Of a stretch of 64,000 nt of DNA, positions 24,150 to 36,602 are shown piece by piece. Below the pieces are notes generated by a model. It worked only from the letters and a program-made list of their open reading frames with translations. It did not search any database and was not told the DNA's origin. The translations under genes and the position numbers were made by a program. Numbering within the stretch: position 1 is the first letter of the stretch; every line of letters starts with the position of its first letter. This DNA is from Diorhabda sublineata (taxonomy: Eukaryota; Arthropoda; Insecta; Coleoptera; Chrysomelidae), in the NCBI RefSeq assembly GCF_026230105.1, contig NC_079482.1:18724001-18788000 (forward strand), written 5' to 3'.

Positions 24150-24583
24150 TCGTAGTGTATAATTCTTCTCAGTATTTATTTTTCAGTGGTTTTCCTTCGA
24201 AATTTTATAAATTTATCTTCTAGTATTTTTAGTAAGATTCCTGACTTTTGTCACTGTCTGATATTTCTGTTAATATAGCATAGTTTATAATCTGCTGCAA
24301 TTATCTCATTTATCTCTGCATTATTTTTCCCTTCAACCATTACTCCAAGTTATTTGTATGTATTTGTTATTTGAAAAGTATATTGACCTATTTTTATTTC
24401 TATCTCATTTTTTATATGCCGTCTTGAGCTTTACATATTTTTTGTTTTGTCTTGGATATTACGTAATCCTCTGGTTTGCGGTTATTTATCTTTGCTAGGC
24501 CTTTCTCAAAACTTTCCTTGTCTCTTGCAAACAACTCTAGGTCGTTCGCATATCCCATTATTGCGATTTGTGCAATTGTTTCT
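24150..24583 (-). pseudogene. LINE reverse transcriptase fragment around the YADD box
   Basis: Minus-strand translation from about 24590 gives ETIAQIAIMGYANDLELFAR, the catalytic YADD box as YAND (24541-24552). KESFEKGLAKINNRKPEDYV and ISKTKQKI follow, the palm segment after the box. The rest to about 24150 is degraded. Only a fragment of RT remains, with the catalytic Asp changed to Asn. Confidence 0.65.
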
Positions 24584-24623
24584 GGGTTAGATTAGGTTAG
24601 GTTAAGTTAGATTAGGTTAGGTT
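24584..24623 (+). repeat. Degenerate TTAGG run
   Basis: About seven units of the insect telomere motif, three of them altered (TTAGA and TTAAG variants), directly next to the LINE fragment. Confidence 0.75.
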
Positions 24624-24699
24624 GTTCGATTGTTCCTGATTTTCCAATCCCTGCTTTTAGAGCCAGGATTAATTTTTGATATTTTCTTAAAATAAAAAC

Positions 24700-25020
24700 A
24701 GTCCATCTGTTGAGGAAACTAGTTTCGTTTTATCACGAAAATGCGCCTGTCCATTAGTCCACTACTGTTGCAGAAAAAATTAGCCCCCACCACATTCACC
24801 CGATTTGACTCCTCCTTACATTATTTTCTGTTCTCACACGTAAAAAATTACATAGAAATTACGTAGAAAGCAATTTCGGAACCAATGAAGAGTTAACGAC
24901 AGAGACAAATGCGTATTTTGCGGAATTTTTTTTTTTGAAATGTTCTAAAAAATTTGATAAAATTGGAAACTCGCTGTACTAAGTAGGTAGAGTTGAAAGG
25001 AGAAGAGTAAGTTAAATAAG
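24700..25020 (+). pseudogene. mariner transposase C-terminal relic
   Basis: Plus-strand frames give KLVSFYHENAPVH (second catalytic region, FH.DNAPAH with Asp lost to Glu). HPPDLTPSDYFLFSHVKNY near 24790-24850 carries the third Asp. Then come NEEL and TNAYFAEF fragments and IKLETRCTK.VELKGE near 24957-25000, the usual C-terminus. Frameshifts separate the pieces and the N-terminal half is absent. Confidence 0.75.
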
Positions 25021-25101
25021 GTCTTCATTGAAAAGTATTTTTTGTGTCAACCACCTTAATATATTGTGCGATGAAAATTATTTCGAGTTTCTTAGTTTTT
25101 A

Positions 25102-26147
25102 TACGAGGGTTGCCTTTTAAGTTGTTATAAAATATTTATATTGAGTTATAATGTAGTACCCATTATTCTGCGTATTTACTACATTTTACTCTAAATCGAA
25201 AGATTATTTAATAAACGTAACGGTTTATTTTAATAGCAGTGACCATATCGCACTGTTTACCTTCGAATTTTTTGTAAAATAAACCTACATAAGACAAGAC
25301 ATAGTAATGTGTTTATTGAATTGACTATGACAACTGTCTTTTGTGACAGTACAGAGAACAAAATGAGAAACGATGAGAAACATAACATCCAAAGCGAGGA
25401 CATTATTCGTTTCTAGATTTTTACATACACTCAACAAATTCTGGAAAATTTTCTCCATTCCGAAACATGCTTTAGAAAGTCTCCAACAGCTTATTGAGAT
25501 GATGAAAATCGCTATCATCGCATCTTTTGTTAGACAATGGTTAACAAGAAAAATTTATTAGACGATAAATCGATTAAATACGGACATTAATTCGATGTTT
25601 TTCTCTGCCAAACAATCATTTTGACGTGCCTTATAGGAGCTGGTATATTGAATCCTTATGGGACATATCTCTCTCACACTTAAACACAAAATCGATTGTA
25701 TTGCAGTTTGCGATATACCAAGAGACGCTTTTATCAGCCCTTAAGTCACATGCCGATCTTCTTCAGTCATGTTTCGCACAGCTTCGATGTTTCTCGGACT
25801 GACAATGGACATTGACATACCTTCTCGACACTCAACACTGACAGATGCATGACATGACGACATTCTGCGAACCAATTGTCTTCTTTGATTGTGTTTCATT
25901 ACAAAAAGTTGCACGAAGAGATTCTATGCACTGTTGTTCATTAAGACCTTTTTTAAAAATTATCAAGCCTTCACGAAGAATTTCCATTTTTGTGCAAACT
26001 TGCTTCTTATAGAAACGATCACTATCAAGAATTTACTCAGTCAGTTTCTAAATTGCAGCTGGCTTCGCGATGACAAACGTCAATATTGCTACAACTCATT
26101 AACGCCACCTATTGTTCACTGTGAAAACTTAAAAAGCAACCATCGTA
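25102..26147 (-). mobile_element. Internally deleted mariner, second family (about 1.05 kb)
   Basis: Left end TACGAGGGTTGCCTTTTAAG pairs with the reverse complement of the right end, TACGATGGTTGCTTTTTAAG, with TA at both edges. Minus-strand coding near 25830-25740 reads SPRNIEAVRNMTEEDRHVT, then ISQTAIQSIL, the HTH2 segment of one insect mariner family. LAEKNIELMS near 25600 and FGMEKIFQNLLSVCKNLET near 25460-25410 match the middle and C-terminal ends of the same family. The DET(W) catalytic block is missing. Its TIR closely resembles the start of the tandem unit at 62062-62935. Confidence 0.82.
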
Positions 26148-26835
26148 CCTACGAGGGTTAGTTAGTAAGATGATGATTATTAGGTTTTCATCATATGACT
26201 CATGGTAATTTAATGGCTTCTAATATGGTTATATGACCAAAATCCTTAATTTTAATTTTAATATAAAAACAAAATTAAGAACAAGAATAAAAGTAAATGC
26301 TGTTAAGACTTCAAATACTACTAAACAAGAAATCCTCAATTATTATTCTATCATTACAAGACCATTTTTGTAGTTTTTAAATAGTTTTATAATTTCAAAT
26401 AGGATTATTTATTTTATTTCTCCAATTTGTTCATGAGTAAAACTGTGACCATGGAGTAAATTGAAATAATCTACAAGGAGTGTTCAATACAATCAACAGA
26501 ATTTCAAAATAAGGTGTTGTACTTATTCATAATAAATAGGGTTGTCAAACTAGAATGAATATACTTCCAAATAGAGTAAGTATTTCAAATTATATTAATA
26601 CACAAATCGATCGTTGCCATACAAAGAAATCATGTAATTATATTAATGAATAGATATCCTTGATATTCTATTCATAAATACGAGGGATGATAGTAAAAAT
26701 AAGTTACAATGTGCAGAATATTAAAATTACATTATTGAGGAGAAATTTTTGATTTTTTGGATCTACGTGGAGCATGGGCAAATGGAAGAAATATATTGAT
26801 ATGTATCGTATCCATACTTTCAGACAAAATCAATA
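26148..26835. other. AT-rich spacer between mariner copies
   Basis: No coding, RNA or structured repeat recognised between the second-family mariner and the next mariner relic. Confidence 0.4.
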
Positions 26836-27240
26836 AACGAGGGTTGTCCGAAGAGTTTCCGACGTAACAAAGAAACAACTCCACTATCATTTTTATTTTT
26901 CAATATGGTCTTCTTTAAGCCTATACACTCAGTCCAGCAATGTTTTAACCTTTTTAACTTTCACGTCCTAGTCATTATACATACACCGCGTCAATATGGT
27001 ATCTAAAATATTTATTTGAATACGCTGTTGGTCCAAAGAGAGCGAACGCGGCATCCAATATGCATAATTATTCAGTCAGTATACGGTAAACGTATTTTTT
27101 TGATATTGTGATAGCCCCTTCTATCTCTCTAACTTTCGCTGATATCACTGATTGTCGCATTCTTGAACGATAGTGGAGAGTCTCCGTACACAGTGTCTAG
27201 CTCCTCTGTGTGACTAAACGCGGCACTCATAATCTATTCT
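26836..27240 (-). pseudogene. mariner relic with joined N- and C-terminal parts
   Basis: The left end ACGAGGGTTGTCCGAAGAGT looks like a mariner 3' TIR read from the minus strand, followed inward by the stop-proximal C-terminus (KTLLD.VYRLKEDHIEK, about 26950-26890). Further right the minus strand reads KVREIEGAITISKKYVYRIL, the HTH2 segment, then LTE.LCILDAAFALFGPTAY, a worn version of the L..ELGMRKL.ARWVPR block. The catalytic core between them is missing. It has the same N+C architecture as the copies at 23452, 25102 and 46156. Confidence 0.65.
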
Positions 27241-28149
27241 GCTCATCTCGATTTCAAATATTTTCGCAAGTATTTTTGAATCTGGACGATTTTGGAGAAA
27301 ATATAATATGGAACGTATCACTGAAGTCTCTTCTTGTCATTCTGGTGTCGTCTGGTTAGCCTCATGACAAAAAGTATGACATTAGTGCCTTGATAGCGTC
27401 TATTATCTAAACCAACTGTTATCAATTTTTTTTAATAAGTGAAGTGTGGTTGTAAAGAATTTTTTCCTCTCAATTTTTTTTCAAATTATTATACATTCGC
27501 TATATATCTAGTTCATAATATTCACGCTTAGCAACAATTTCTAAACATTTGTTTTGAACATTAGTTTCCTCACAATTCAAAATTCAACTATTTAGACAAA
27601 ATATTGATTGGAATTTCTACCTTAATCAGAAATAGTAAATTCTACAGATGTAGAATTTATTCAATGAACCATTGAAATATTGTTCAGCATTAATTCAAAT
27701 TAGTATTATTATATGAGTTTTTATTTTTTAAATTTTGATTAAAACACAAACTCACCGACTTTTTTCACTTTCGAAAACATAATGATCGTTCAGTAAATAT
27801 CCAAAGAAACATCACGAATTAATCGCGGTAGTAACAATATTAAATAGACAGTTTGAAATACCGAATTACCTGATGTTATCTAATCAATGGCGCAAAACCC
27901 TCACTGTATTTGATCATTTTAAATAAAGATATGTAAAAAAGCTGATAAAATAAAATAACAAGTAATTGACAATTGTTGATAGCAATTTGTTCCAATAATA
28001 TCGCTATTATGAAATAATTAGTAGGTAAAGTTAAAATTTCCTTTATCAACCTAAGACCCTTTTGGCAAATAAATCTATTGTAGTCTATTGGGTAATAAAA
28101 AACTCAATCAGCTAACAGAAGCGTATCTGTAGTCACATATCTATACGTA

Positions 28150-28185
28150 CTATACAGTAAGTGGCCAAATTGTTAAGGACAGCAC
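28150..28185 (+). repeat. Possible Tc1-type terminal repeat
   Basis: ACAGTAAGTGGCCAAATTGT, followed by TAAGGACA, resembles the outer end of many insect Tc1-like elements (CAGT..GTGGCCAAATTATTAGG). No matching inverted end or transposase was found downstream, so it may be a solo end or a chance match. Confidence 0.3.
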
Positions 28186-31100
28186 TCACGATTTTGTATT
28201 TTCTAATTTAAATAATATGGACTCTTTTTTTATAATGCAAACACCTTCTAAACCATCTTTTTTTCCTAATATGTATCAAGAGCATTTGGATCCCTCCCTA
28301 TATGTGATATGTCAGCTGTACCATGTGAAAAGTATGCTTTACTCAATTCCTCCAATGATATGACAAGAACTTACATTTTTGATATAACAAAGACTGAAGT
28401 TTTCCAAAAAAGTGTAAATCGAATTTCCAAATTTGCAATCTGCCGTAATAACAGCAATGCAGACTTTCCCGTACCTATGACGTCTTTGGATTGGTAAGAT
28501 ATGGTTTTGGGAAATAATGTTGATAATCTAACCGTTCTTCAGGAAGTTGCAAAGAACAGTGTACCGACTCCACATTCACGCCTGGATCTAGTTCCGTCTA
28601 ACCACATTTGATTGTGCATAAATAATTAGGTGATTTGGTAATTTAGGGTTGTCAAAGCAACAGTCAGGAATATTAATCGAAGTGTGTGTTATCAAGTTAA
28701 GCGACTAGCGCCGCTACACAAAAAGTAAGCATCTGCCAAAGGTTACCACTGTTAGCTCTTTAACCTGAAGCCTAATGCGATGTCTATCGTGTCTGTAGAC
28801 AAATCAGTGTAGCCGTTTACTTCGTTTGTATAGGTGTATGCTAGTCTTAGACCACCCACCATATTCGCCGAATCAAGTACCGTACGACGTCTACCGCTTT
28901 CTTAAGGTCAAATTTGCATTCAAAGAAACAAGATTTGAGTATGATGAAACTGTGAAAGAATAAGCGGCGCGCTGTGACAGAATAAAACTTCCTGTACTGT
29001 TTGGAACAATTCAAGATTCGCATAGAATGATATAGGGATAAAGGAGAGGTATATATTGAAGGTGATAATAAATAAATATACAAAATATCAAAATGAAATA
29101 TTTTATATCACCTGTCTCGTTATTTAGTAGCAACAACTCGAATATTTTAATATGAAACTTTGGTTATAAACTTATAAATATGTTGTCTTCTTATTGTTAT
29201 ATTCTGCGCTGTCTATAATGAAGATATGCAATTTAAATCAACTCAAGATAATTTTGAAAAGAACGCATTTGCTTCTTTTATGGTACAAAACATGTTAATA
29301 TCACTATTAAAATAAAATAGGTACCAATATTATATAATATCCTATTGAAAATTAGTACGATAGAGATTTACTGAATACTAAAAGGATATCTTGGTACTTG
29401 TAAAGGAATTAAATTTTAGGAAAAATAATTCTTATCTAAAAGCAGAAATATGCTTGTATTGTATTCTTTTTAGATTCGAAAATAGGAAACAGAACAGTTT
29501 TTTTTTGTAAAAGAAATTGCAAACATAAAATTTATTATTTAGATAAGTCCCGAATTAACGCAGGCCATACTGTTCATTAAGTATGGGTAAAAAAAGACAT
29601 TACTCTCAGAGCAGCCCACTTATAAAGACTTTCCATTGGAGACGATTTGGAGTTGTTATATCTCATAAGCTTGGAGAAAAAATTATTTTATTGGAAAGAA
29701 AAATATGCCTAGTATACTTGTACGTACAATAAATAAAATGACAGAAAGCTAGGAAGTTACTCATTGTGCATTTGAAATCTATGAAAAGCTAACAACTTAG
29801 GAAATGTCAATAATGGTCATGGAAACGAGTATTACGGACTTATGTTGGTACTAAAAAGTACTATAATACAATACTATAAAATTAACAAAAGGTAAAAGTA
29901 TACATAATGCTCAGCGTGAATTAATTGGAGAAAATATTTAGCGTGATCACTGAATTTTTCATAGTTTAAAATGGTATTCTAGTAATTTCTATCAATGACG
30001 AATAATATGGTTGAAAGTTAGTACAAATATCTTGAAATTTAACTTTTAAATTGAGCAATTTTTTTCATCTGATGTCAAAGAATTTGGATAGAGGATAGAT
30101 GAGAATAAATGCCACTTAAGAACAGGAATATTTATTTGCTGCTGATGATGTTCCGAATTTCGCTGTAAGACAACCTGTTATGTATATATAAGTTTATAAT
30201 CTGCCCATCATCTGCCAGTTGAAGTTAATCAATGAAAAACGATAATTACTCTTTCAAAATACTTTTATTCTGTGTATCATTGACAGTACCCTTAATGATA
30301 TATATTATAGTCCTCATAGATGCCAAGAATGCAAGTTTTATATTATTACAATCGTTGTGCTTCATCAACAAGACCTCAATCTTTAGTCCAGGTGATCGAA
30401 TCCAACTGACTTTGATCTTGATTTCAATGCGTTTGGAGTGCCCATAGAAATCTTTTTTGTTTCTCTGTCAGATCTATGTAGAGTGCGACATTAAGTTTGA
30501 TATTCAATATTCCTTATTGTTTTCATTTTACTCAATCAAATGTCTTCTAAAAGTGGTGTACCAGGTAGCAAATTTATAGCCAGTTCTTGAAATGATCTTG
30601 TTTGATAAGTGTAATCTCTTTTGGTAATCCTTCAAGCACAGCCAGTTCTAATTTCTCTTTCTTGAGACGTTTTGAGCAATTTAGTGTATAGAAAGTGCAA
30701 CAAAAGAATTTCGTAAATCTTTAAATGAAAATTTTCCATTATAAACAAGTAACTAATTTAAATTGAATTCTCTATACTTAGTTGAATAAATTATAATTCA
30801 TATGCGCCTGGAATCTGTTGTTCGAACTAATTATTTTGACATTAGATCGGAGTAAATAAAAATGTGTGGATATAAAACAAATAGGGGTATTTACAGTTAT
30901 CATATTAGAAGAAGAAAATCTTTTCTTGCATTTAATTGATAATGACATCAAAGTTTTGTCCTACAAGACGAAGAATATTATAAATTACATGCTGTGGGAC
31001 AACGTACTCAATTTTAATTCCAACGCGTTTATTAGATACCGTGCCAAGAGGAAAAATCCGAAATTATTACGTCCTAAATTCTCAATATATTTTGAAGTTA

Positions 31101-34100
31101 CACTTATAAATTGTATATTTATCGAAAATTATACGAAATGTGCTCAACAAATATGATAAATGAATTTTTACAGCAGCAATTTTTTAAGCTTTTAACTAGT
31201 AAATAGTAATGTGTTGAGAGATGTAATAGTGGCAATTTTTAAACATTTTCGCCTTAACATTCTGCTACCATAAGCGCTTTAGTGTTGGCATATCTGTCGT
31301 GAACAACGCATTTGCATTAAGTTATGTTTTAAGTTGAAAAACGATACCAAATAAGCTCAAAAGCGATTCTACTTATTTTTCTTTAGAGCCCTTTACACCC
31401 TTACAAGCGTCAGAATATTGGGGTTTCGGTTTTGATACTTCATTCATTGTTTCCCTTTCTACTTCCCTCCTTACCTACTGATTTTTACTAAATTTTTCTT
31501 TGTCTTCCTCTTTTTCTCTTCTTATATCTTTTTAGTTTATTATGCTTTGTGATGTTCTTTTTTTTTACGTATCCGTACGTTAAACATCTTTTAACTATTG
31601 TATGTTTTATTGGGTCCTGTTTAAGCTTTTCTATAATTACCCCATGTCTTATCGTTTATCGTAGTTTTCCCTATTAAGTTCTTATTTCACTCTGTTTTCT
31701 TTTGGTTCATTAACAAGGTTTCTCAATCTCTATTTTTCCATTTTCTGTGGAAATGACTACCATGTATTCAATTGTGATCTCTTTTATAATTGGACCTTGT
31801 CATTTTTCCTTTTTTAGTTTACTAGCATCCTTTTACATTTTTTTGCTTCCATTTTATATATTGTTATATATACCGTAGGTCAATGCGATCAGCATATATT
31901 TTTGTTTTTCCTGTGAACGCTGTGTGATAAAGTAATAAAAATTGTGATTTTCAGACTTTTTTGAACTTTTAGACATAAAAATACTTAGGGGTATAGAAAT
32001 TTTTGAAACCGAATTGAAATTTTCACCTAAAACATAATGCGATTTTCGTGAAACTCTGGTTGAAATATCTTCTGGTTTCTGGGTTAGTACCCTCATACAG
32101 CTGATATACCTGATACCGGATCATAGTTTTTGTAAAGCCATTAAGATATGTTTTTGAAGACATAGGCACGTTTTTACGTCATGAAGCTAAATCTAGAAAA
32201 AAGGATTTGACCATAAATAAGACAATTTTTTCCTAATTATGTACCAGGTATTTTGAAAAAATACTGGTAGTTTTTCTGTAGCGATTTCAGGAAATTTTCG
32301 AAATATCTAGTTTCAATATTTACTTAAATTTCACGAAAAACAAAAATAAAGCTTAATTCTACCTATGCCCTTGGAGTGGTTATATCTTCGAACGAGGTGG
32401 ACTAAAAACATTATGTTGTAGGAAAGACCCCCCATATTTTCTTGCGTGAAATTCTCACATGAATTTTGTATGAATTTGGATACATCCTATATAGTTGACT
32501 GAAGATTTTATAACCTTTCATACGATATGAATGAATGGCAAATCTATTTGAATTGGACGTCATTTTTTATACCGATATTTAGTGGTTGGATACATTTAAG
32601 CGGAGACATAATGTTTCTAAGTATCATTTTTTTTAAACAAATCAAATTTCGAAAAAAAAAATATATTGAACTAATAATTTCTATTGTTATTTTTGTATTT
32701 ATTTCTTCAGAAAAGCACTTCTCGTGCTATAAACAAAAATATACTGCTATTATTAGAAATTGTGTTGTATATGAAATATTTCCTAGTAATTCATATAATC
32801 AAATTGTGATTTTCAAGCCCTCAAATGTACACAAAAGATGAACACTGTGAGTGGCACGCGGTGCGCCAAATGGGCGCAGTGGCGTTAGCGGCGCAACAAA
32901 GTTCCGCAAATCCTTACGACCAATAACCGGCTCTGAAAATGACAGCTCTACCGAGAGAATACAACCATACCCAGTCGCATGTTCTACAATAGGCCTGTTA
33001 TTGAAACTATGTAATTTAACTGATATTTTTTTATGAAAAATCGACAGAAGGATGTCTAAAAATATAGATATGGTGGAGATTGATCCTCGGTGCCTTATTT
33101 CTGTGTAGCTCTACAAGACTCCGACTTAGGGTGGCCTAATTTTCACATGGGTGTAAAAATTTGGGTTGCATTTTTTAATAACTTTGTAGAAAATATTATT
33201 TTAATGAATTTTATTTTTATTAATAATAAAGCTAGAGTTAGGTCTCTTCGTTTACTGTCTCTTATGGAATATAGAAACACCCGTGAAGAAACCAGTAACC
33301 TTATAACTATTGATCCAGTGATATTGGAAAAGACTTTGAAAAACGAGTGTATGCATCTGCGAGCTCAATTGTGTCTTCGCATGATGAAGTTAAGACCTAA
33401 ATATCGTCTCCGAAATTACATAAACACTTTTAGAAATCGTCTACCGATGTGTACAACAGCATCAAACTCGTTCTCAAAGCTAAAAAGCGTAAGGGACTGC
33501 ATCTAACATAGGAGAGAAAAGATTCAAATCACTTTTTGTAATACAGAAAGATTCAGCATGAATACAGTTAATTTAGTACAATGATTTTTTATACATTATA
33601 TTGCACAGAAACTTCGTCTATAATTTTTTTAGAAAAACGAAATAATAGTGATATGGATTGTATTCTTCTGATTTTTATTATAGTAGATTTTACTTCATAG
33701 TTTCTGTATTAGTGCATTTAATTCACCAAAGTTACCAAATCAACTACAAGATGGTAGAAAAAAAGGCAAATGTCAAATGCCTAAGGTCCCTATGTCGTTT
33801 GTCATGTGAATACTTAGTAAAACGGTTCGATTTTTAGTGATTTTAAAATTATATAGTTAGAAATAAAATGCTAAGTGCCTTGGTATATAACATAGATTTC
33901 CACATTATATCTTAGGAAAAAACATCAAATAATATTGACGAAAATAAATAAAAATAGTATGTGGAGAGTTTGGTTCTTGCAATAAATCTGACCTGACTCT
34001 TCTAAATAATTTAGGCGCTTAGAATAAAATGGATATAAGTACATTCTTTTAATTCAACTCCATACAAACAACAAAAAATCTTTGAAATAAGTAGATTGTA

Positions 34101-35198
34101 ATTTTCTTCGCAAAATTTAAATCCGGTTAGAGAATGTTTTCCAAATAAGAATTATGCCACCTCAAGATACCAATCATACCTTTTTTCTATTTAATTTCAA
34201 CCTTCGAACAAGCCATTTTCCTTAATAAGCCATGAGTGTTTAATCTTATCTCAGATTTTGTAGCGTTGGAGCTTAAATCTATAACATTGGGGATTCATTT
34301 TTCTATACTTACTGTCGCGCTTGGCTGCCCCAAAAACTATAAATGAAGAAAGACGTAAAAAAAAGATGGTCCGAAATATCTAATGCTTGAGTTTATTTCT
34401 ATCTTCGCTGGGCACAAGAATCACGACTCATGTGGAGGTTATCACAAAAATTCAGCTTTTCGTGTGTGCTGTTTTCGGTGAAGATGTGTTACTGATACTA
34501 GTTACGCACCGTAACTTGTTTGAGCGTTTACGTGGTGAAAATTTTATTGTGAAAGGTTTGCTATTGATTAGTTGAGTATGAGTTAAATCGGAGTATAGCC
34601 TGAAAGACATTGTTGATGAGATACTGTGTTGAAACATAATGGAAAAGAGGTTCTGATGTCACGAAATTCCACTCGTTAAGTTAAAAAATCGCAAGATGTT
34701 ATAAATAATTAAATGAAAATGAATAACAACCTAAAGTTCTTATTTGGTTGGTATAAAATACATCTTTCATTGTGTCATCTATATCTAGCTTTCGTGAATG
34801 CACTTTGAAAGTTCACTATGACTGTTAGATGCAACACGAATATGTACAGTGCGATGAGAAAGTTCTAATAATTTCAATACAAAATCCTCAGACTAAGAAA
34901 CTAAGAAAAATATATTTATTTTTCTACTATTTTCTCAAAATTCAAGAACTTAAAGTTGGAATATATTAGTCTCATATATTAAGAAGGTAGAACAAATAGT
35001 ATTAAAATGTTCCTTTCCATAATAATACTTTCCTAGAAGTTTTCGATAAAATTTAAACTTGATACAAAAGATTTCTTTGAACTGTTTATCTTCTCAGCCT
35101 TTCGCGACTCGTACAAGAACTAAAGCCTCCTCATACAATGATGCTAAATCGTAAGCTAATAAGCTGCAACGTGTTATGCAAATTCTACAAGAATTATC
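28186..35198. other. Large unassigned region
   Basis: Seven kilobases without an assignable gene. 31430-31840 is pyrimidine-rich on the plus strand and could be a worn LINE on the minus strand, but no motif is decisive. 32340-32490 has the texture of dispersed repeats ending in a CATCCTATATAG motif. 32845-32960 is a small GC-richer island. 33090-33506 is open for 138 codons (plus); its second half is basic (Arg/Lys/Leu-rich) without a recognised domain, and its start overlaps repeat-like DNA, so I do not call a gene. Confidence 0.4.
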
Positions 35199-35802
35199 CA
35201 TAAAATAAGGTTCCCAAGGAAGAAAGTTGTTAGGCGGGATTTGGCGAGACTGACGTATAGCTTGGTCCCCTGTCTCCCAGATCCCGCGCCGGCGAGCTGT
35301 CTATAACGTTCATTCTTGTCTTGGTAGCCGTGAAAGATGGAGCTTCCGTTCGATTCTCACGCCGAGGATTACGGCGGATTACGCTCATTTTTTATGTACA
35401 AAAAACGTTCCTCCAGGGAACTTTCATTCCTAACTGTGTGATTGCGAAAGTAGAAGAAGCAATGCCGAAAGATCGAAAGGTGATGGTTAGCGAGATGATC
35501 CCTGACGTCACTAAGTCCTGCTTATGACGACGAATGACAACAAACGGCAACGTGTGGTTGCAGCGGCCAGTGATTACTACTTCTTCCCTGAATTAAAGAA
35601 ACATTTGAGAAGGACGCATTTCTCGACCAACAAATAGCTGAAAGAAGAGGTCTTAAGCCGGCGCGGCGGCAGACTTCCACGACTCAGGTATAAAGACCAG
35701 CCATTATGTCGAAAAATAGAGGGAAGCCTGAGCTTTCCAGACATGTATTATTCAATGCCAATGTTTTTTATTGTGAAAATTCGTTGGGAACCTTATTTTA
35801 TG
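35199..35802 (+). mobile_element. Internally deleted mariner, third family (604 bp)
   Basis: Perfect 19-bp TIRs CATAAAATAAGGTTCCCAA mark both ends. The plus strand carries an N-terminal piece, AKVEEAMPKDRKVMVSEM near 35447-35500 (HTH2 region), and jumps to YFFPELKKHLRRTHFSTN near 35578-35630 (the segment after the third catalytic Asp). LKEEV and ADFHDSGI-like tail fragments follow near 35680. First and second Asp motifs are absent. It is clearly GC-richer than the surrounding DNA, suggesting a more recent arrival. Confidence 0.82.
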
Positions 35803-36285
35803 AACAAGTCTCGTATTTATGTAAATCACTATCTTCGAAGATAGTGTTGATACTGTAAGAACTTGTGTCGTAATGTCTTCGATTTTGTATGCATTATTTG
35901 TTATGCACAGTTTCAGTTTATTTGTTTTTTATTTATAAATATTTTGAATTAGAAAATTAATATATTGTTAGCTGGAAGGAGACCCTTTATCTCATTATTT
36001 GTTTGAAGCAACCAAGCAGGACGCGGGTCTAATTCCCAATCCGTACCTTTATGTGATGCAGTTGTAATGTTATAGGCATACACTATCCGCATTCACCAAG
36101 ACGGTGTGATATGGCTGGGTTCTTCTATATATATATAGTTAAGGAAGACTATAGAGGTATAAACTGAATTTTGTATGAAACTGCGGTACACTGTGAATAA
36201 TATTATGGAATAAAAATCGAGTTTTAGAAATTAATTATTTTAATAATTTGCGTTTTCGGTGATAAGTTGTTCTTTATTTAAGTAG

Positions 36286-36602
36286 CATACTGTATAACGC
36301 CTCGTATATTTTTTTCTAACGGCTTTCATAGGGCAATTATTGTTGTCATTTAAGATTGACAAGATTTGTTGTCCATTTAAAAGATTCGTCTACCGGTCTA
36401 CGAGTTACATGATGAGTATGTGTGCGAGATAGGTCGGGTCAAGGTCGCGGGGGAAAAGCATCGTCAGGCAGGCAGGCAAGCGACGAACCAAGGGACGCAG
36501 AAAGCAGCAGTAAGAGAGAGACGGCATTGAGGTAGGAGACAGCACCACCTATCGATCCCGTACAACAGCGTTGCCGCCGAAAGCAGTACGTTATACAGAA
36601 TG
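36286..36602. mobile_element. GC-rich segment bounded by 14-bp inverted repeats
   Basis: CATACTGTATAACG at 36286-36299 is the near-perfect inverted partner of CGTTATACAGAATG at 36589-36602 (13 of 14 match). The 317-bp segment is much GC-richer (36420-36590) than its flanks, with purine-rich runs. No coding was recognised. A MITE is the simplest reading; target duplications were not clear. Confidence 0.45.

Noticed and set aside
28309..28497. 62-codon plus-strand frame next to a Tc1-like terminus
   Set aside because: The translation shows no transposase motif on either strand and no second terminus was found.
33090..33506. 138-codon plus-strand frame, the longest unassigned one
   Set aside because: The first third is hydrophobic and repeat-like and the rest is basic without a known domain. 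No splice or promoter evidence was seen. Kept only as a note in the regional entry.
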